From assembly GCA_046348585.1 (NCBI GenBank), contig JAXMDZ010000006.1, positions 51,392-115,391 of the forward strand: 64,000 nt of DNA. The letters are read 5' to 3'. The DNA comes from JADZAI01 sp046348585 (GTDB lineage Bacteria > Pseudomonadota > Alphaproteobacteria > Micropepsales > Micropepsaceae). A program made the translations under genes and the position numbers. Positions 50,563 to 58,941 of this stretch are shown here, piece by piece. Below the pieces are notes generated by a model that saw only the letters and a program-made list of their open reading frames with translations, had not been told where the DNA came from and did not search any database. Position 1 is the stretch's first letter. Every line of letters begins with the position of its first letter.

Positions 50563-51575
50563 AGCCTGTCCGCGTCCTTGTCGTCGACGATTCCGCCACG
50601 ATGCGGGGCATCATCACGTCGGTGCTCCAGCGCGATCCGGGCGTCGAGGTGGTCGGCTCGGCGGGCGACGCCTTCGACGCGCGCGAGGCGATCAAGCGGC
50701 TGAACCCCGACGTGCTGACGCTCGACATCGAGATGCCGGGGATGAACGGCATCGAGTTCCTCGAAAAGATCATGCGCCTCAGGCCCATGCCGGTGATCAT
50801 GGTCTCGACGCTCACCCAGGCCGGGGCCGCCGTCACGGTCGAGGCGCTCGGCCTCGGGGCGGTCGATTGCGTCGCCAAGCCCGATTTCGACGGCCTCGTC
50901 GACAAGGTGAAGTCGGCCGCGACCGCGCGCCTGCGCCCGCTCGGCGAGCGGCTGCGCCCGGCCGCGCCGACCGCCGGCTACCGGGCGGGCAACAAGCTGC
51001 TCGCCATCGGCTCATCGACCGGCGGCGTCGAGGCGCTGCTGACCGTCATCTCGTCCTTTCCCGCCACCTGCCCGGCGACCGTCATCACCCAGCACATGCC
51101 CGCGACCTTCACCTCCTCGTTCGCCGCGCGCCTCGACAAGATGTGCGCGCCGACCGTGGTGGAGGCGAGCGACGGCGCGCCGATCCTGCCGGGCCACATC
51201 TATCTGGCGCCGGGCGGCGTCGCCCATCTTGAGGTTCAGGGCACGACCGCGCTGCGCTGCCGTCTGGTGGAAAGCCCGCTCGTCAACGGCCACCGCCCGT
51301 CGGTGGACGTGCTCTTCAATTCCGTCGCCCGCGCCTGCGGCGACCGCTCGGTCGGCGTCATCCTCACCGGCATGGGCCGGGACGGGGCGCGCGGCCTGCT
51401 CGCGATGCGCGAGGCGGGCGCCCACACGATCGGCCAGGACGAGGCGACCTGCGTCGTCTACGGCATGCCGAAAGCCGCCTTCGAGCTCGGCGCCGTCGAG
51501 CGCCAGAAGCCTCTTTCCAAGATCGCCCACGCCGCGCTCGATCTGTGCGCGGCGCCCCTGAAAGGAGCCGTGTGA
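50559..51575 (+). CDS. cheB: Chemotaxis methylesterase/deamidase CheB
   Basis: A 338-residue response regulator-esterase that removes receptor methyl groups. The receiver has phospho-acceptor D56 in LTLDIEMPG. The catalytic triad is S153 in AIGSSTGGVEA, H179 in ITQHMP and D275 in GMGRDGA. The linker between domains is short. The start is GTG 50559, overlapping the cheR stop. It works against CheR to set adaptation. Confidence 0.96.
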   Translation: MKPVRVLVVDDSATMRGIITSVLQRDPGVEVVGSAGDAFDAREAIKRLNPDVLTLDIEMPGMNGIEFLEKIMRLRPMPVIMVSTLTQAGAAVTVEALGLGAVDCVAKPDFDGLVDKVKSAATARLRPLGERLRPAAPTAGYRAGNKLLAIGSSTGGVEALLTVISSFPATCPATVITQHMPATFTSSFAARLDKMCAPTVVEASDGAPILPGHIYLAPGGVAHLEVQGTTALRCRLVESPLVNGHRPSVDVLFNSVARACGDRSVGVILTGMGRDGARGLLAMREAGAHTIGQDEATCVVYGMPKAAFELGAVERQKPLSKIAHAALDLCAAPLKGAV

Positions 51576-51964
51576 TGCCGGCAGCTTCCGCCATCAAGGT
51601 TCTCGTCGTCGACGATCAGCTGACGATGCGCGCGCTCATACGCGCGACCCTTCAGGAAATCGGCTTCAAGGACATCGAGGACGCCGTCGACGGCGAGGAA
51701 GGGTTCCGCACGCTGGTGCAGCGCCCGGCCCATCTCGTCATCTCCGACTTCAACATGCCCAAGCTCGACGGCCTCAGCTTCCTGCGCGCCGTGCGCGCCC
51801 ACGAGGCGACGCGCAAGACCGCCTTCATCATGCTCACCGGGCGCGCCGACAAGGAACTCGTCCAGCGCGCCATGCAGTTCGGCGTCAACAACTACATCGT
51901 CAAACCGTTCTCGCCGACCTCCCTGCGCGCGAAAATAGAAGAAGTCTTCGGGGCTCTTACATGA
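51575..51964 (+). CDS. cheY: Chemotaxis response regulator CheY (second copy)
   Basis: A 129-residue receiver domain. D13-D14 form the acidic pocket, the phospho-acceptor is D58 in VISDFNMPKLDG, the switch Thr is in IMLTGRAD, and the conserved Lys is in YIVKPFSP. Its phospho-site and the FNMPKLDGL segment are close to motor-binding CheY2 of rhizobia. It overlaps cheB by one base and cheD by four. Confidence 0.95.
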   Translation: MPAASAIKVLVVDDQLTMRALIRATLQEIGFKDIEDAVDGEEGFRTLVQRPAHLVISDFNMPKLDGLSFLRAVRAHEATRKTAFIMLTGRADKELVQRAMQFGVNNYIVKPFSPTSLRAKIEEVFGALT

Positions 51965-52548
51965 CGGCAGCAACGGCACCATCGTCGCGCGGCGGCCCGG
52001 TCGTGGAGCGCACACGGCATGTGGTGCAGGGCGAGTATGCGGTCTCGGGCGAACCCGGCGTCGTGCTGACGACGATTCTCGGCTCGTGCGTCGCCGCCTG
52101 CATGCGCGATCCCGTCGCCGGGGTCGGCGGCATGAACCACTTCCTTCTGCCGGGCGATGAAGGCGACTCCCGCGGCGACTCCATGAAGTACGGCGTCAAC
52201 GCGATGGAGCTTCTGATCAACGCGCTCCTCAAGATGGGCGCGCAGCGCCGCCGCCTGGAAGCCAAGCTCTTCGGCGGCGCCAACGTCGTCCACAATCTTT
52301 CCGATGTCGGCAAGAAGAACGCCGCCTTCGCGCTCAAGTTCCTCCAGGCCGAAGGCATCGTCTGCGTCGGCCAGTCGCTCGGCGGCGACCAGGCGCGGCG
52401 TCTGCGCTACTGGCCTGAAACGGGCCGCGCGGCGCAGCTTCTCCTCGCCCCGTCGCAGAGCGACATTTTCGCGACCGAACGCAAGCGCGTCTCGATGCCC
52501 GCCGCCACGCCGGCGGCGGTGCCGGCCGGCGATCTGGAGCTGTTCTGA
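51961..52548 (+). CDS. cheD: Chemoreceptor glutamine deamidase CheD
   Basis: A 195-residue enzyme that deamidates receptor glutamines. The catalytic Cys is C43 in LGSCVAAC and the His is H60 in GGMNHFLLP. The KLFGGANVV segment and the C-terminal extension (SATPAAVPAGDLELF-like) are also family features. It follows cheY2 in the conserved order. It could also bind CheC-type proteins elsewhere, but none is in this window. Confidence 0.95.
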   Translation: MTAATAPSSRGGPVVERTRHVVQGEYAVSGEPGVVLTTILGSCVAACMRDPVAGVGGMNHFLLPGDEGDSRGDSMKYGVNAMELLINALLKMGAQRRRLEAKLFGGANVVHNLSDVGKKNAAFALKFLQAEGIVCVGQSLGGDQARRLRYWPETGRAAQLLLAPSQSDIFATERKRVSMPAATPAAVPAGDLELF

Positions 52549-52549
52549 C

Positions 52550-52921
52550 ATGGCGGCGATCGCAAAGCCGGAAAAGAAAGCCGCCGAGGGCGAACAGCGC
52601 TCGCTGTCGCAGATCCTCGCCTCGCTCTCGGACGAGCTGGCGCGCGCGGCCGAGGAAGGCCACGTCGTCGAGGCCGCGTTCTGCGAGGTCGCGGCGCGCG
52701 TCGACATGACCGCCGCCGACGTCATGGGCCTTCAGAAGCTCGACGCCGTGCTTCAGCACATCGAGGCGCTGCGCGACTTCACGGCGGCGCTCGCCGCCTC
52801 CGCCGACGGCGAAATATCGACCGGCCATGCCTTCGAACGCATCCTCCTCGGGGCGGTGCGCGCGCGGTTGCAGGGCCGAGAACAGACAGAAACGACGGAA
52901 ACGGACTGGGAGTTCCTCTAG
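52550..52921 (+). CDS. CheT/CheU-like chemotaxis protein with DxxxQ motif
   Basis: A 123-residue helical protein after cheD, the place of cheU in Caulobacter and cheT in Sinorhizobium. It contains DAVLQ (D65-Q69), the D-x-x-x-Q pattern of CheZ-type CheY phosphatases, which is also reported for CheT. The C-terminus TDWEFL holds a Trp-x-Phe-like end resembling receptor CheR tethers. It may help dephosphorylate CheY or bind CheR; neither is shown by sequence alone. ATG 52550 lies one base after the cheD stop. Confidence 0.6.
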   Translation: MAAIAKPEKKAAEGEQRSLSQILASLSDELARAAEEGHVVEAAFCEVAARVDMTAADVMGLQKLDAVLQHIEALRDFTAALAASADGEISTGHAFERILLGAVRARLQGREQTETTETDWEFL

Positions 52922-52935
52922 CAAGAGGAGGCACG

Positions 52936-53541
52936 ATGTCGGGGCCAGCGCTCGATCCAAATGCACGAATAAATCTTTCGAAGGCGCGGCTGCTGTTGAT
53001 CGACGGCAACGAGCACGCGATCGATTTGCTCGGCAAGATGGCCCGCGGTCTCGGGTTCCAGGACGTGACCCGCGCCTTGAACGCGGCCGAAGCCAACGCC
53101 GCGCTCAAGCGCGAACAGATCGACCTCATCATCACCGAGGCCCGCATCGGCGAGGACGACGCCTATGGCCTGATCCGCGAGCTGCGCCGCGCCGCCGACA
53201 GCGCCAACCGCTATTGCCCGGTCATCGTCACCCAGGGCCATGTGCGGCCCGAGGATGTCGCCAATTCGCGCGACGCCGGGGCCAATTTCGTCCTGCTGAA
53301 ACCGATCACCCCACAGGTTCTGCTCCAGCGCATCCTCTGGGTGCTGCGCGACAAGCGCAATTTCGTCGAGGCCCCGAACTATGTCGGCCCCGACCGGCGC
53401 TTCAAGTTCGAAGGCCCGCCCATCGGTTCGGACGGCCGCCGCAAGGACGACGTCGCGCCCTCGCTCAGCGCCGAGTCCGGCGAGAACATGTCGCAGAGCG
53501 AGCTTGCCGAACTGCTCAAGCCCCAGAAGGTTGTCCTGTAA
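52936..53541 (+). CDS. Receiver-domain protein lacking the phospho-acceptor Asp (CheYIII position)
   Basis: A 201-residue protein with a CheY-like receiver (about 16-140) and a charged tail (about 141-201) carrying GPDRRFKFEGPP and SDGRRKDD. The receiver keeps the conserved Lys (K122 in LLKPITP), but the usual phospho-Asp is Glu (E68 in IDLIITEAR) and the acidic pair is reduced to D23. It may behave as a permanently active or phosphorylation-independent regulator. It is third of the CheY-like proteins in the operon, at the position of cheYIII in Caulobacter. Confidence 0.8.
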   Translation: MSGPALDPNARINLSKARLLLIDGNEHAIDLLGKMARGLGFQDVTRALNAAEANAALKREQIDLIITEARIGEDDAYGLIRELRRAADSANRYCPVIVTQGHVRPEDVANSRDAGANFVLLKPITPQVLLQRILWVLRDKRNFVEAPNYVGPDRRFKFEGPPIGSDGRRKDDVAPSLSAESGENMSQSELAELLKPQKVVL

Positions 53542-53984
53542 TGGTCGTGCGTCTGTTCAAGCCCGAGCTGCGCCTCGCCAAGCTGGTCAACGAACCGGGG
53601 GGGCGCACGCTGACCGCGGCCATCGCCGAGGCGGAACGGCGGGTCGAATCGGTCCGCGAGGACGCGACCGCCGAAATCGACACCTCCATCGGCCGCATGG
53701 CCGAGGCGCTGCGCAGCGGCGCCTGGCTCGAAAAGGACACGCTCTACCCGCTCGCCGACTGGATCTTCGGCATGGCCGGTACGCTGAAGCTGACCGAGCT
53801 CAGCCAGGCCGCCTACAGCCTGTGCGCGCTGCTCTCGCGCCAGGCCCCGCCGCCGACGGCGCGCGAGGTCGAATTGCACGTCTCCACGCTCCGGGCGCTC
53901 AGGCGGCCGGAACTGGCGGGCGACGCCGCGGCCCGCAAGAACGTGCTCGCCGGCCTGCGCAAGCTCGCCGCCCCGGAACGCTGA
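53541..53984 (+). CDS. Conserved chemotaxis-cluster protein (CheE position)
   Basis: A 147-residue helical protein with no motif I recognise. It has TDTSIGRMAEAL-like and LAKLVNEPGGRTLTAAIAEAERRVE helices, with a possible coiled-coil stretch, and a conserved-looking middle (WIFGMAGTLKLTELSQAAYSL). It sits last in the operon, where Caulobacter has cheE, and overlaps the preceding gene by one base (TAATG). The function is not known. Confidence 0.7.
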   Translation: MVVRLFKPELRLAKLVNEPGGRTLTAAIAEAERRVESVREDATAEIDTSIGRMAEALRSGAWLEKDTLYPLADWIFGMAGTLKLTELSQAAYSLCALLSRQAPPPTAREVELHVSTLRALRRPELAGDAAARKNVLAGLRKLAAPER

Positions 53985-54080
53985 ACGCCCGCTCCGCCTC
54001 GCCTTGCGTCCGGACGCGGGCTTTGCGAAGACCGTGGCGAGAGGGCGGCCGTGCCAGCGCCGCCCCGGGGGAGAGCGTTC

Positions 54081-54881
54081 ATGGATCCGTTTCGCACCGA
54101 TCTGCTCGCCGGCAAGACGGCCTTCATCGCCGGCGGCACCAGCGGCATCAATCTGGGCATCGCCAAGCGTTTCGCCGGCCTCGGCGCCAGGGTCGCGGTC
54201 GCCGGCCGCAATCCGGAAAAGGCCGAAGGCGCGGCGCGCGAGATCGGCGGCACGGACATCGCGCTCGGCCTCTCCTGCGACGTGCGCATCTATCAGTCGG
54301 TCGAGGAGGCGCTACAGAAGGCGGTCGACGCCTTCGGCAAGCTCGACATCGTGATCTCGGGCGCGGCCGGCAATTTCGTCGCCCCGGCGCTCGGCATGTC
54401 GGCCAACGGCTTCCGCACCGTCGTCGATATCGACCTCAATGGCACCTTCAACGTCTTCCGCGCCTGCTACCAGCATCTCAACCGGCCGGGCGCCTCGCTG
54501 ATCGCCATCACCGCCGGCCAGGCGGTCAACGCTTCGATGTTCCAGGCCCATGTCTGCGCCGCCAAGGCCGGCATCAACCATCTCTGCCGCGTGCTGGCGA
54601 TGGAGTGGGGGCCGGACGGCGTGCGCGTCAACGGCATCTCGCCCGGTCCCATCGCCGACACCGAAGGCATGGCCCGCCTCGCCCCGACGCCGGAGGCCGA
54701 ACGGGCGATCAAGGCGCGCGTGCCGCTGCGCCGCTACGGCACCAAGGAGGAGATCGGCGACGCCGCCGTGTTCCTGTCGTGCGAAGCGGCCCGCTACGTC
54801 ACCGGCACGATCCTCGACGTCGACGGCGGCTCGCAGCTCGGCGACGCCCGCTCGCGCGACGGCTCGAACGGCCTCACCTGA
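54081..54881 (+). CDS. SDR of the 2,4-dienoyl-CoA reductase type
   Basis: A 266-residue SDR with the GGTSGINLGIA cofactor loop and DVDGGSQLGDAR end. It does not have the usual YxxxK spacing; instead it reads AHVCAAKAG, as in the peroxisomal 2,4-dienoyl-CoA reductase group, which helps degrade unsaturated fatty acids. ATG 54081 fits; a GTG 10 codons upstream is in frame. It lies 96 bases after the chemotaxis operon on the same strand, with no functional link visible. Confidence 0.85.
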   Translation: MDPFRTDLLAGKTAFIAGGTSGINLGIAKRFAGLGARVAVAGRNPEKAEGAAREIGGTDIALGLSCDVRIYQSVEEALQKAVDAFGKLDIVISGAAGNFVAPALGMSANGFRTVVDIDLNGTFNVFRACYQHLNRPGASLIAITAGQAVNASMFQAHVCAAKAGINHLCRVLAMEWGPDGVRVNGISPGPIADTEGMARLAPTPEAERAIKARVPLRRYGTKEEIGDAAVFLSCEAARYVTGTILDVDGGSQLGDARSRDGSNGLT

Positions 54882-54899
54882 AGGAGCGCGCCGCCGCCC

Positions 54900-55655
54900 G
54901 TGGAGCCGCCGCCCGAATCCCAGTCCCCGCCGCCCGACCTCAGCGTCGTGATGCCGGCCTATAACGAGGAAGCCTCGATCGCCGCGGCGATCGACGACGT
55001 GCTGCGCCTCGTCGCACCGCATGTCGGCTCCATCGAGATCGTCGTCGCCGACGACGGCTCGCGCGACCGCACCGGCGAAATCCTCGCCGGCCTCGCCGCC
55101 CGCGAGCCGCGTCTGAAGGTCGTCGCGCGCCGGAACGGCGGCCACGGCCCGGCGCTGATCTCGGCGCTCGACGCGGCGCGCGGCCGCGCCGTGCTGCTGC
55201 TCGACGCCGACCGCGAAATCCTGCTCGACGGCTTCCCCGAACTCTGGGCCGCCTACAAAACCTCGGGCGCGGTCTTCGGCATCCGCTCGGGCCGCCGCGA
55301 CGGCCGCATGCGCAAGATCATCTCGCGCGGGCTGCGCGCCTTCCTCCGGCTGCTCTTCCGCCGCGTGCCGAAGGACCCGAACGTGCCGCTCAAGATCGTC
55401 AGCCGCGAGGCCTGGACCAGGGCGGCGCGGGCCATCGGCCCCGGCAATCCGCTGCCCTCGGTGCTGCTCGCCCTGCATGTCGGCCTCAGCGGCCCGCCCG
55501 CCGCCGAAATCCCGGTCGTCTATCGCTCGCGCGAAGGCTCGGCGACCACCTATCGCGGCTGGAAGCTGCTGAAGCTCTGCATGATGGCGGCCCGCACGCT
55601 CATCGCCTTCCGCTTCCATCCCGACGTGCGGGCCCTGCGGGCGGAGGGGCGATGA
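54900..55655 (+). CDS. Family 2 glycosyltransferase (DPM1-like)
   Basis: A 251-residue GT-A glycosyltransferase. It has VVMPAYNEEASIAAAI, the sugar-nucleotide Asp pair DDGS (51-54) and LDADRE (metal-binding DxD-like). The pattern resembles polyprenol-phosphate sugar synthases such as dolichol-phosphate mannose synthase. No clear membrane anchor is seen. The start is GTG 54900. Its end overlaps the DUF2298 gene by four bases, suggesting it charges a lipid carrier for that membrane protein. Confidence 0.85.
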   Translation: MEPPPESQSPPPDLSVVMPAYNEEASIAAAIDDVLRLVAPHVGSIEIVVADDGSRDRTGEILAGLAAREPRLKVVARRNGGHGPALISALDAARGRAVLLLDADREILLDGFPELWAAYKTSGAVFGIRSGRRDGRMRKIISRGLRAFLRLLFRRVPKDPNVPLKIVSREAWTRAARAIGPGNPLPSVLLALHVGLSGPPAAEIPVVYRSREGSATTYRGWKLLKLCMMAARTLIAFRFHPDVRALRAEGR

Positions 55656-57760
55656 TCGACGCGGCGGGCCTTCTCGCCGCGGCCGCGCTCTATGCCGTCC
55701 TGCTGGCGCTGGCGCTGGCGGCGCTGCCGGCCGCCGCGCTGGTGCGGCCCGGCCCGGCATCGCAGATCTGGGCGCTCGCCCGCATCGCGGCCCTGCCGCT
55801 CGTCACCTGGTTCGCCTGGCTCGCGCATCTCACGGGCATCGCCTGGGGTTGGCCGGCGGCGCTGCCCGCCTTCGCCGCGCTCCTCGCGCTCGCCGGCCTC
55901 GCCTGCCGCGCCCGCCGCGTCCGCCGCACGCTGAAGGGCATGGCGCGCCGGCCGGGGCGATGGCTGCGGGCCGAGGCGCTCTTTCTCGGCCTCTTCCTCG
56001 CGGTCCTCTGGATCCGCTCCTTCCAGCCCGATCTGCAGACGCTGGAGAAGTTCATGAACCTCGCCTTCGTGAACGCGATCCTCCACACCGAGGCGCTGCC
56101 TGCGCCCGATCCGTGGTTCGCGGGCGCGACCATGAACTATTACTTCTTCGGCCATGCCGGGGCGGCGCTGGCGATCCGCTTCGCGGGCCTCGCCGCCGAC
56201 ACCGGCACCAATGTCTATTTCGCCCATGTCTTCGCGGCGGCGGGCCTGGGCGCCGGATCGCTGGTCGCGGGCCTCGTCGCGCGCGCCACCGCCCGCCGCC
56301 GCCTCGCGGGCGCGACCGGCGCGGTCGCGGCGGCGACGCTCGTCCTGGGCGGCAATTTCCACGCGGTCATCTACGGCATCCTTCAACCGGCGCTGGCCTT
56401 CCTCGGCCTCGGCGAACCGGGCGACTATTTCTACGCCCACTCGACGCGCTTCATCGGCTATCACCCGCCGACCGACGACAAGACGATCACCGAGTTTCCC
56501 GGCTACTCGGTCACGGTCGGCGATCTCCACGCCCATGTGATGAACCTGCCGCTGGCGGTCGCGCTCTTGATGCTCGCCGCCGCCATTCCGCTCGGCCGCT
56601 TCGCGGGCTGGCGGGCGCTCGCCCGCGCCCGGCCCCGGCCGCGCCGCCTTCAAGGGTTCGCGCACGCCGCCGCGCTGACGCTGCTCTTCGGCTTCTCCGG
56701 CATGGCGAACAGCTGGGACGTGCCGATCTACCTGACGGTGACCGGCATGGCGCTCATCGCCGCGGCCCGCGCCGACGGCGACGGCTGGGTGGAAACGCTG
56801 CTCGCCGCGGTCAGCGCCTGCCTCGTGCTGCTCGCCCTCTCGCTCTGCGTCAACGCGATGTTCTGGCTCGGCTTCACGCCGTTCACCAAGGGCATCGGCT
56901 TCGTGCGCTACGGCAGCCCGCTCTGGCAGCTCGCCGCGCTCTACGCCAACTGGGTGCTGACGGCCGGCGGCGCGGCGCTGCTGCTCGCCGCCCTGCCGCC
57001 CGCCGGAGCCGGCCGGCGGCGTGTGCTGCACCTGCTGCTGGCGCTCCTCGCCGCCGCCGCGATCATCCTCGCGGTGCCCGAGACGGTCTTCGTCCGCGAC
57101 CTCTACGGCGAGACCTTCGCGCGCGCCAACACGATGTTCAAACTCAGCTACCAGCTCTACGTCATCCTCCCCGTCGCCGCCTTCGCGGGCGGAACGATCG
57201 CCCTCGTCGCGCTGAAGGGCAGGCCGGGGCGCACCCTGGCGCTCGCCCTCTGGGCGTTTTTCTGCCTCTCGCCGCTCGGCTTCGTGCCGCTCGTCCACGG
57301 CAAGGGCTTCCTTGAGGCGCTGGAGAACGGCAGCCACCTCGACGGCCTGCGCTTCCTCAAGCCCGGCGACCGCGCGGCGGTGGATTTCCTCGACGCCCAC
57401 CGCCCCGCGCCCGGCGAGGCGATGCTGGAGGCGACGGGCGACAGCTACAGCTACGCCGCGCGGCTTTCGGCGGCGACCGGCATCCCGACCGTGCTCGGCT
57501 GGTTCGACCACGAATGGCTCTGGCGCAAGGACATCGAGGTCTGGAAGCCGCGCGCCGACGCGATCGAGGCCTTCTACAAGGGCGGCGACGCGGCGGCACG
57601 GCGGGCCTTCCTCGCGCAATACCGCATCCGCTACGTCGTCGTCGGCGAGTTCGAGCGCGAGCGCTATCCGGACCTCGACGAGGCCGGCATCAGGGCGCTC
57701 GGCACGCTCGTCTTCGAGGCGGACGGCACCGCCATCGTCGAAACGCTGCCCGCCCGCTGA
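55652..57760 (+). CDS. DUF2298 (Chlor_Arch_YYY) multi-spanning membrane protein
   Basis: A 702-residue integral membrane protein with about 12-14 hydrophobic segments. The family signature is LEKFMNLAFVNAILHTEALP and DPWFAGATMNYYFFGHA, followed by the GDLHAHVMNLPLAVALLML region. DUF2298 proteins are best known in Chloroflexi and archaea and are suspected GT-C-like transferases; the reaction is unknown. The soluble C-terminus (about 560-702) resembles the ends of GT-C proteins. Directly coupled to the GT2 gene. Confidence 0.82.
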   Translation: MIDAAGLLAAAALYAVLLALALAALPAAALVRPGPASQIWALARIAALPLVTWFAWLAHLTGIAWGWPAALPAFAALLALAGLACRARRVRRTLKGMARRPGRWLRAEALFLGLFLAVLWIRSFQPDLQTLEKFMNLAFVNAILHTEALPAPDPWFAGATMNYYFFGHAGAALAIRFAGLAADTGTNVYFAHVFAAAGLGAGSLVAGLVARATARRRLAGATGAVAAATLVLGGNFHAVIYGILQPALAFLGLGEPGDYFYAHSTRFIGYHPPTDDKTITEFPGYSVTVGDLHAHVMNLPLAVALLMLAAAIPLGRFAGWRALARARPRPRRLQGFAHAAALTLLFGFSGMANSWDVPIYLTVTGMALIAAARADGDGWVETLLAAVSACLVLLALSLCVNAMFWLGFTPFTKGIGFVRYGSPLWQLAALYANWVLTAGGAALLLAALPPAGAGRRRVLHLLLALLAAAAIILAVPETVFVRDLYGETFARANTMFKLSYQLYVILPVAAFAGGTIALVALKGRPGRTLALALWAFFCLSPLGFVPLVHGKGFLEALENGSHLDGLRFLKPGDRAAVDFLDAHRPAPGEAMLEATGDSYSYAARLSAATGIPTVLGWFDHEWLWRKDIEVWKPRADAIEAFYKGGDAAARRAFLAQYRIRYVVVGEFERERYPDLDEAGIRALGTLVFEADGTAIVETLPAR

Positions 57761-57770
57761 CCGAGGGCGC

Positions 57771-58910
57771 TCAGCCCGCCAGCGGCAGGATCTCCTTGGC
57801 GACCAGCGCCATCGCCCGCGCCGCCGCCTGGTCCATGTTGTAGTACTGATAGTCGGCGAGCCGCCCGGCGAACCACACCCGGCCGCTCAGCGCCTCGGCC
57901 CGCGCGCGATAGCGCCGCGCCAGCGCCTCGCCCGCATCGCCCGGCACCGGATAGAACGGCTCGTTGACGCCCGGCACATGCGCTTGCGGGTATTCGGTGA
58001 CGAGCACGCTCATGCCCTGCGCCTCGCCGGTCAGCCAGCCCTGCTCGGTGGTGCGAGTCTGCGGCCGGTCGTCGGGGAAATTGATCGTGCCGCAGGGCTG
58101 CACGCCGAAGGCGGGCCGCGTCTCCTCCGCGAAGGCCATCGAGCGATAGGGCAGATGCCCCTCGTCATGCCCGAAATAGGCGTCGAGCGGCCCGGTATAG
58201 ACCGTGCGCCGCGCCCGCAGCTCCGGCGGCAGGCTCTCCAGCGGCGTCGACAGCGCCACCTCGATGAGCGGATGGTCCAGCATCCGCGCGAACAGCGCGG
58301 CATAGCCCTCGGCCGGCATCGCCTGATGGCGGTCGGTGAAATAGCGCTCGTCGCGCGAGACGATCACCGGCACGCGGGCGGTCACCGACGGCGACAGCGC
58401 CTCGGCCGGCATCCCCCATTGCTTCAGCGTATAGCCCGCGAACACCTTGTCGTAGATGAAGGCGGCCAGCTCTTTCAGCTCGCCGTCCTCGCTCTGGCGC
58501 AGCTTGAGGATCGGCACCCGCGCCTCCGCGCCGTAGCGTTCGGTCAGAAGGGCGATCAGACGCGCCGCCCGCGCCGCCGGGAACAGCGCCTCGATCGCCT
58601 GAAAGCCGAAGGGCAGCGGCACAAGCCGCCCGTCGATCTCGGCCTGCACCCGGTGCTCATAGGGCCGCCAGGCGGTGAAGCGCGACAGGAAGGCGAACAC
58701 CGCATCCGAATTGGTGTGGAAGATGTGCGGGCCATAGCGATGCACGGTGACGCCCTCGGCGTTGCGCGCGTCGAAGGCGTTGCCGCCGATGTGATCGCGC
58801 CGATCGATCACCAGCACCGGCTCGCCCGTCGCCTCGGCCAGAAGCCGCGCCGCCGTCGCGCCCGTGAACCCGGCCCCGGCGACCAGCCAGCCTTTGCGTG
58901 CATGTCCCAT
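57771..58910 (-). CDS. glf: UDP-galactopyranose mutase
   Basis: A 379-residue flavoenzyme that interconverts UDP-galactopyranose and UDP-galactofuranose. FAD-binding GAGFTGATAARLLAE starts the protein, VHRYGPHIFHTNSD is the conserved UGM segment, and KVFAGYTLKQWG, RVPVIVSRDERYF and PEGYAALFARML-like motifs complete the fold. It provides galactofuranose for surface glycans. It is convergent with the DUF2298 gene, and a glycan link is likely. Confidence 0.93.
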   Translation of the reverse strand: MGHARKGWLVAGAGFTGATAARLLAEATGEPVLVIDRRDHIGGNAFDARNAEGVTVHRYGPHIFHTNSDAVFAFLSRFTAWRPYEHRVQAEIDGRLVPLPFGFQAIEALFPAARAARLIALLTERYGAEARVPILKLRQSEDGELKELAAFIYDKVFAGYTLKQWGMPAEALSPSVTARVPVIVSRDERYFTDRHQAMPAEGYAALFARMLDHPLIEVALSTPLESLPPELRARRTVYTGPLDAYFGHDEGHLPYRSMAFAEETRPAFGVQPCGTINFPDDRPQTRTTEQGWLTGEAQGMSVLVTEYPQAHVPGVNEPFYPVPGDAGEALARRYRARAEALSGRVWFAGRLADYQYYNMDQAAARAMALVAKEILPLAG

Positions 58911-58941
58911 GCGGCGATCTACAGCACCCGAAGCCCCGCCG

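Noticed and set aside
55550..57619. Long antisense open frame opposite the DUF2298 gene
   Set aside because: The composition is Arg/Glu/Gly-rich and unstructured, while the sense strand has clear membrane segments and family motifs.
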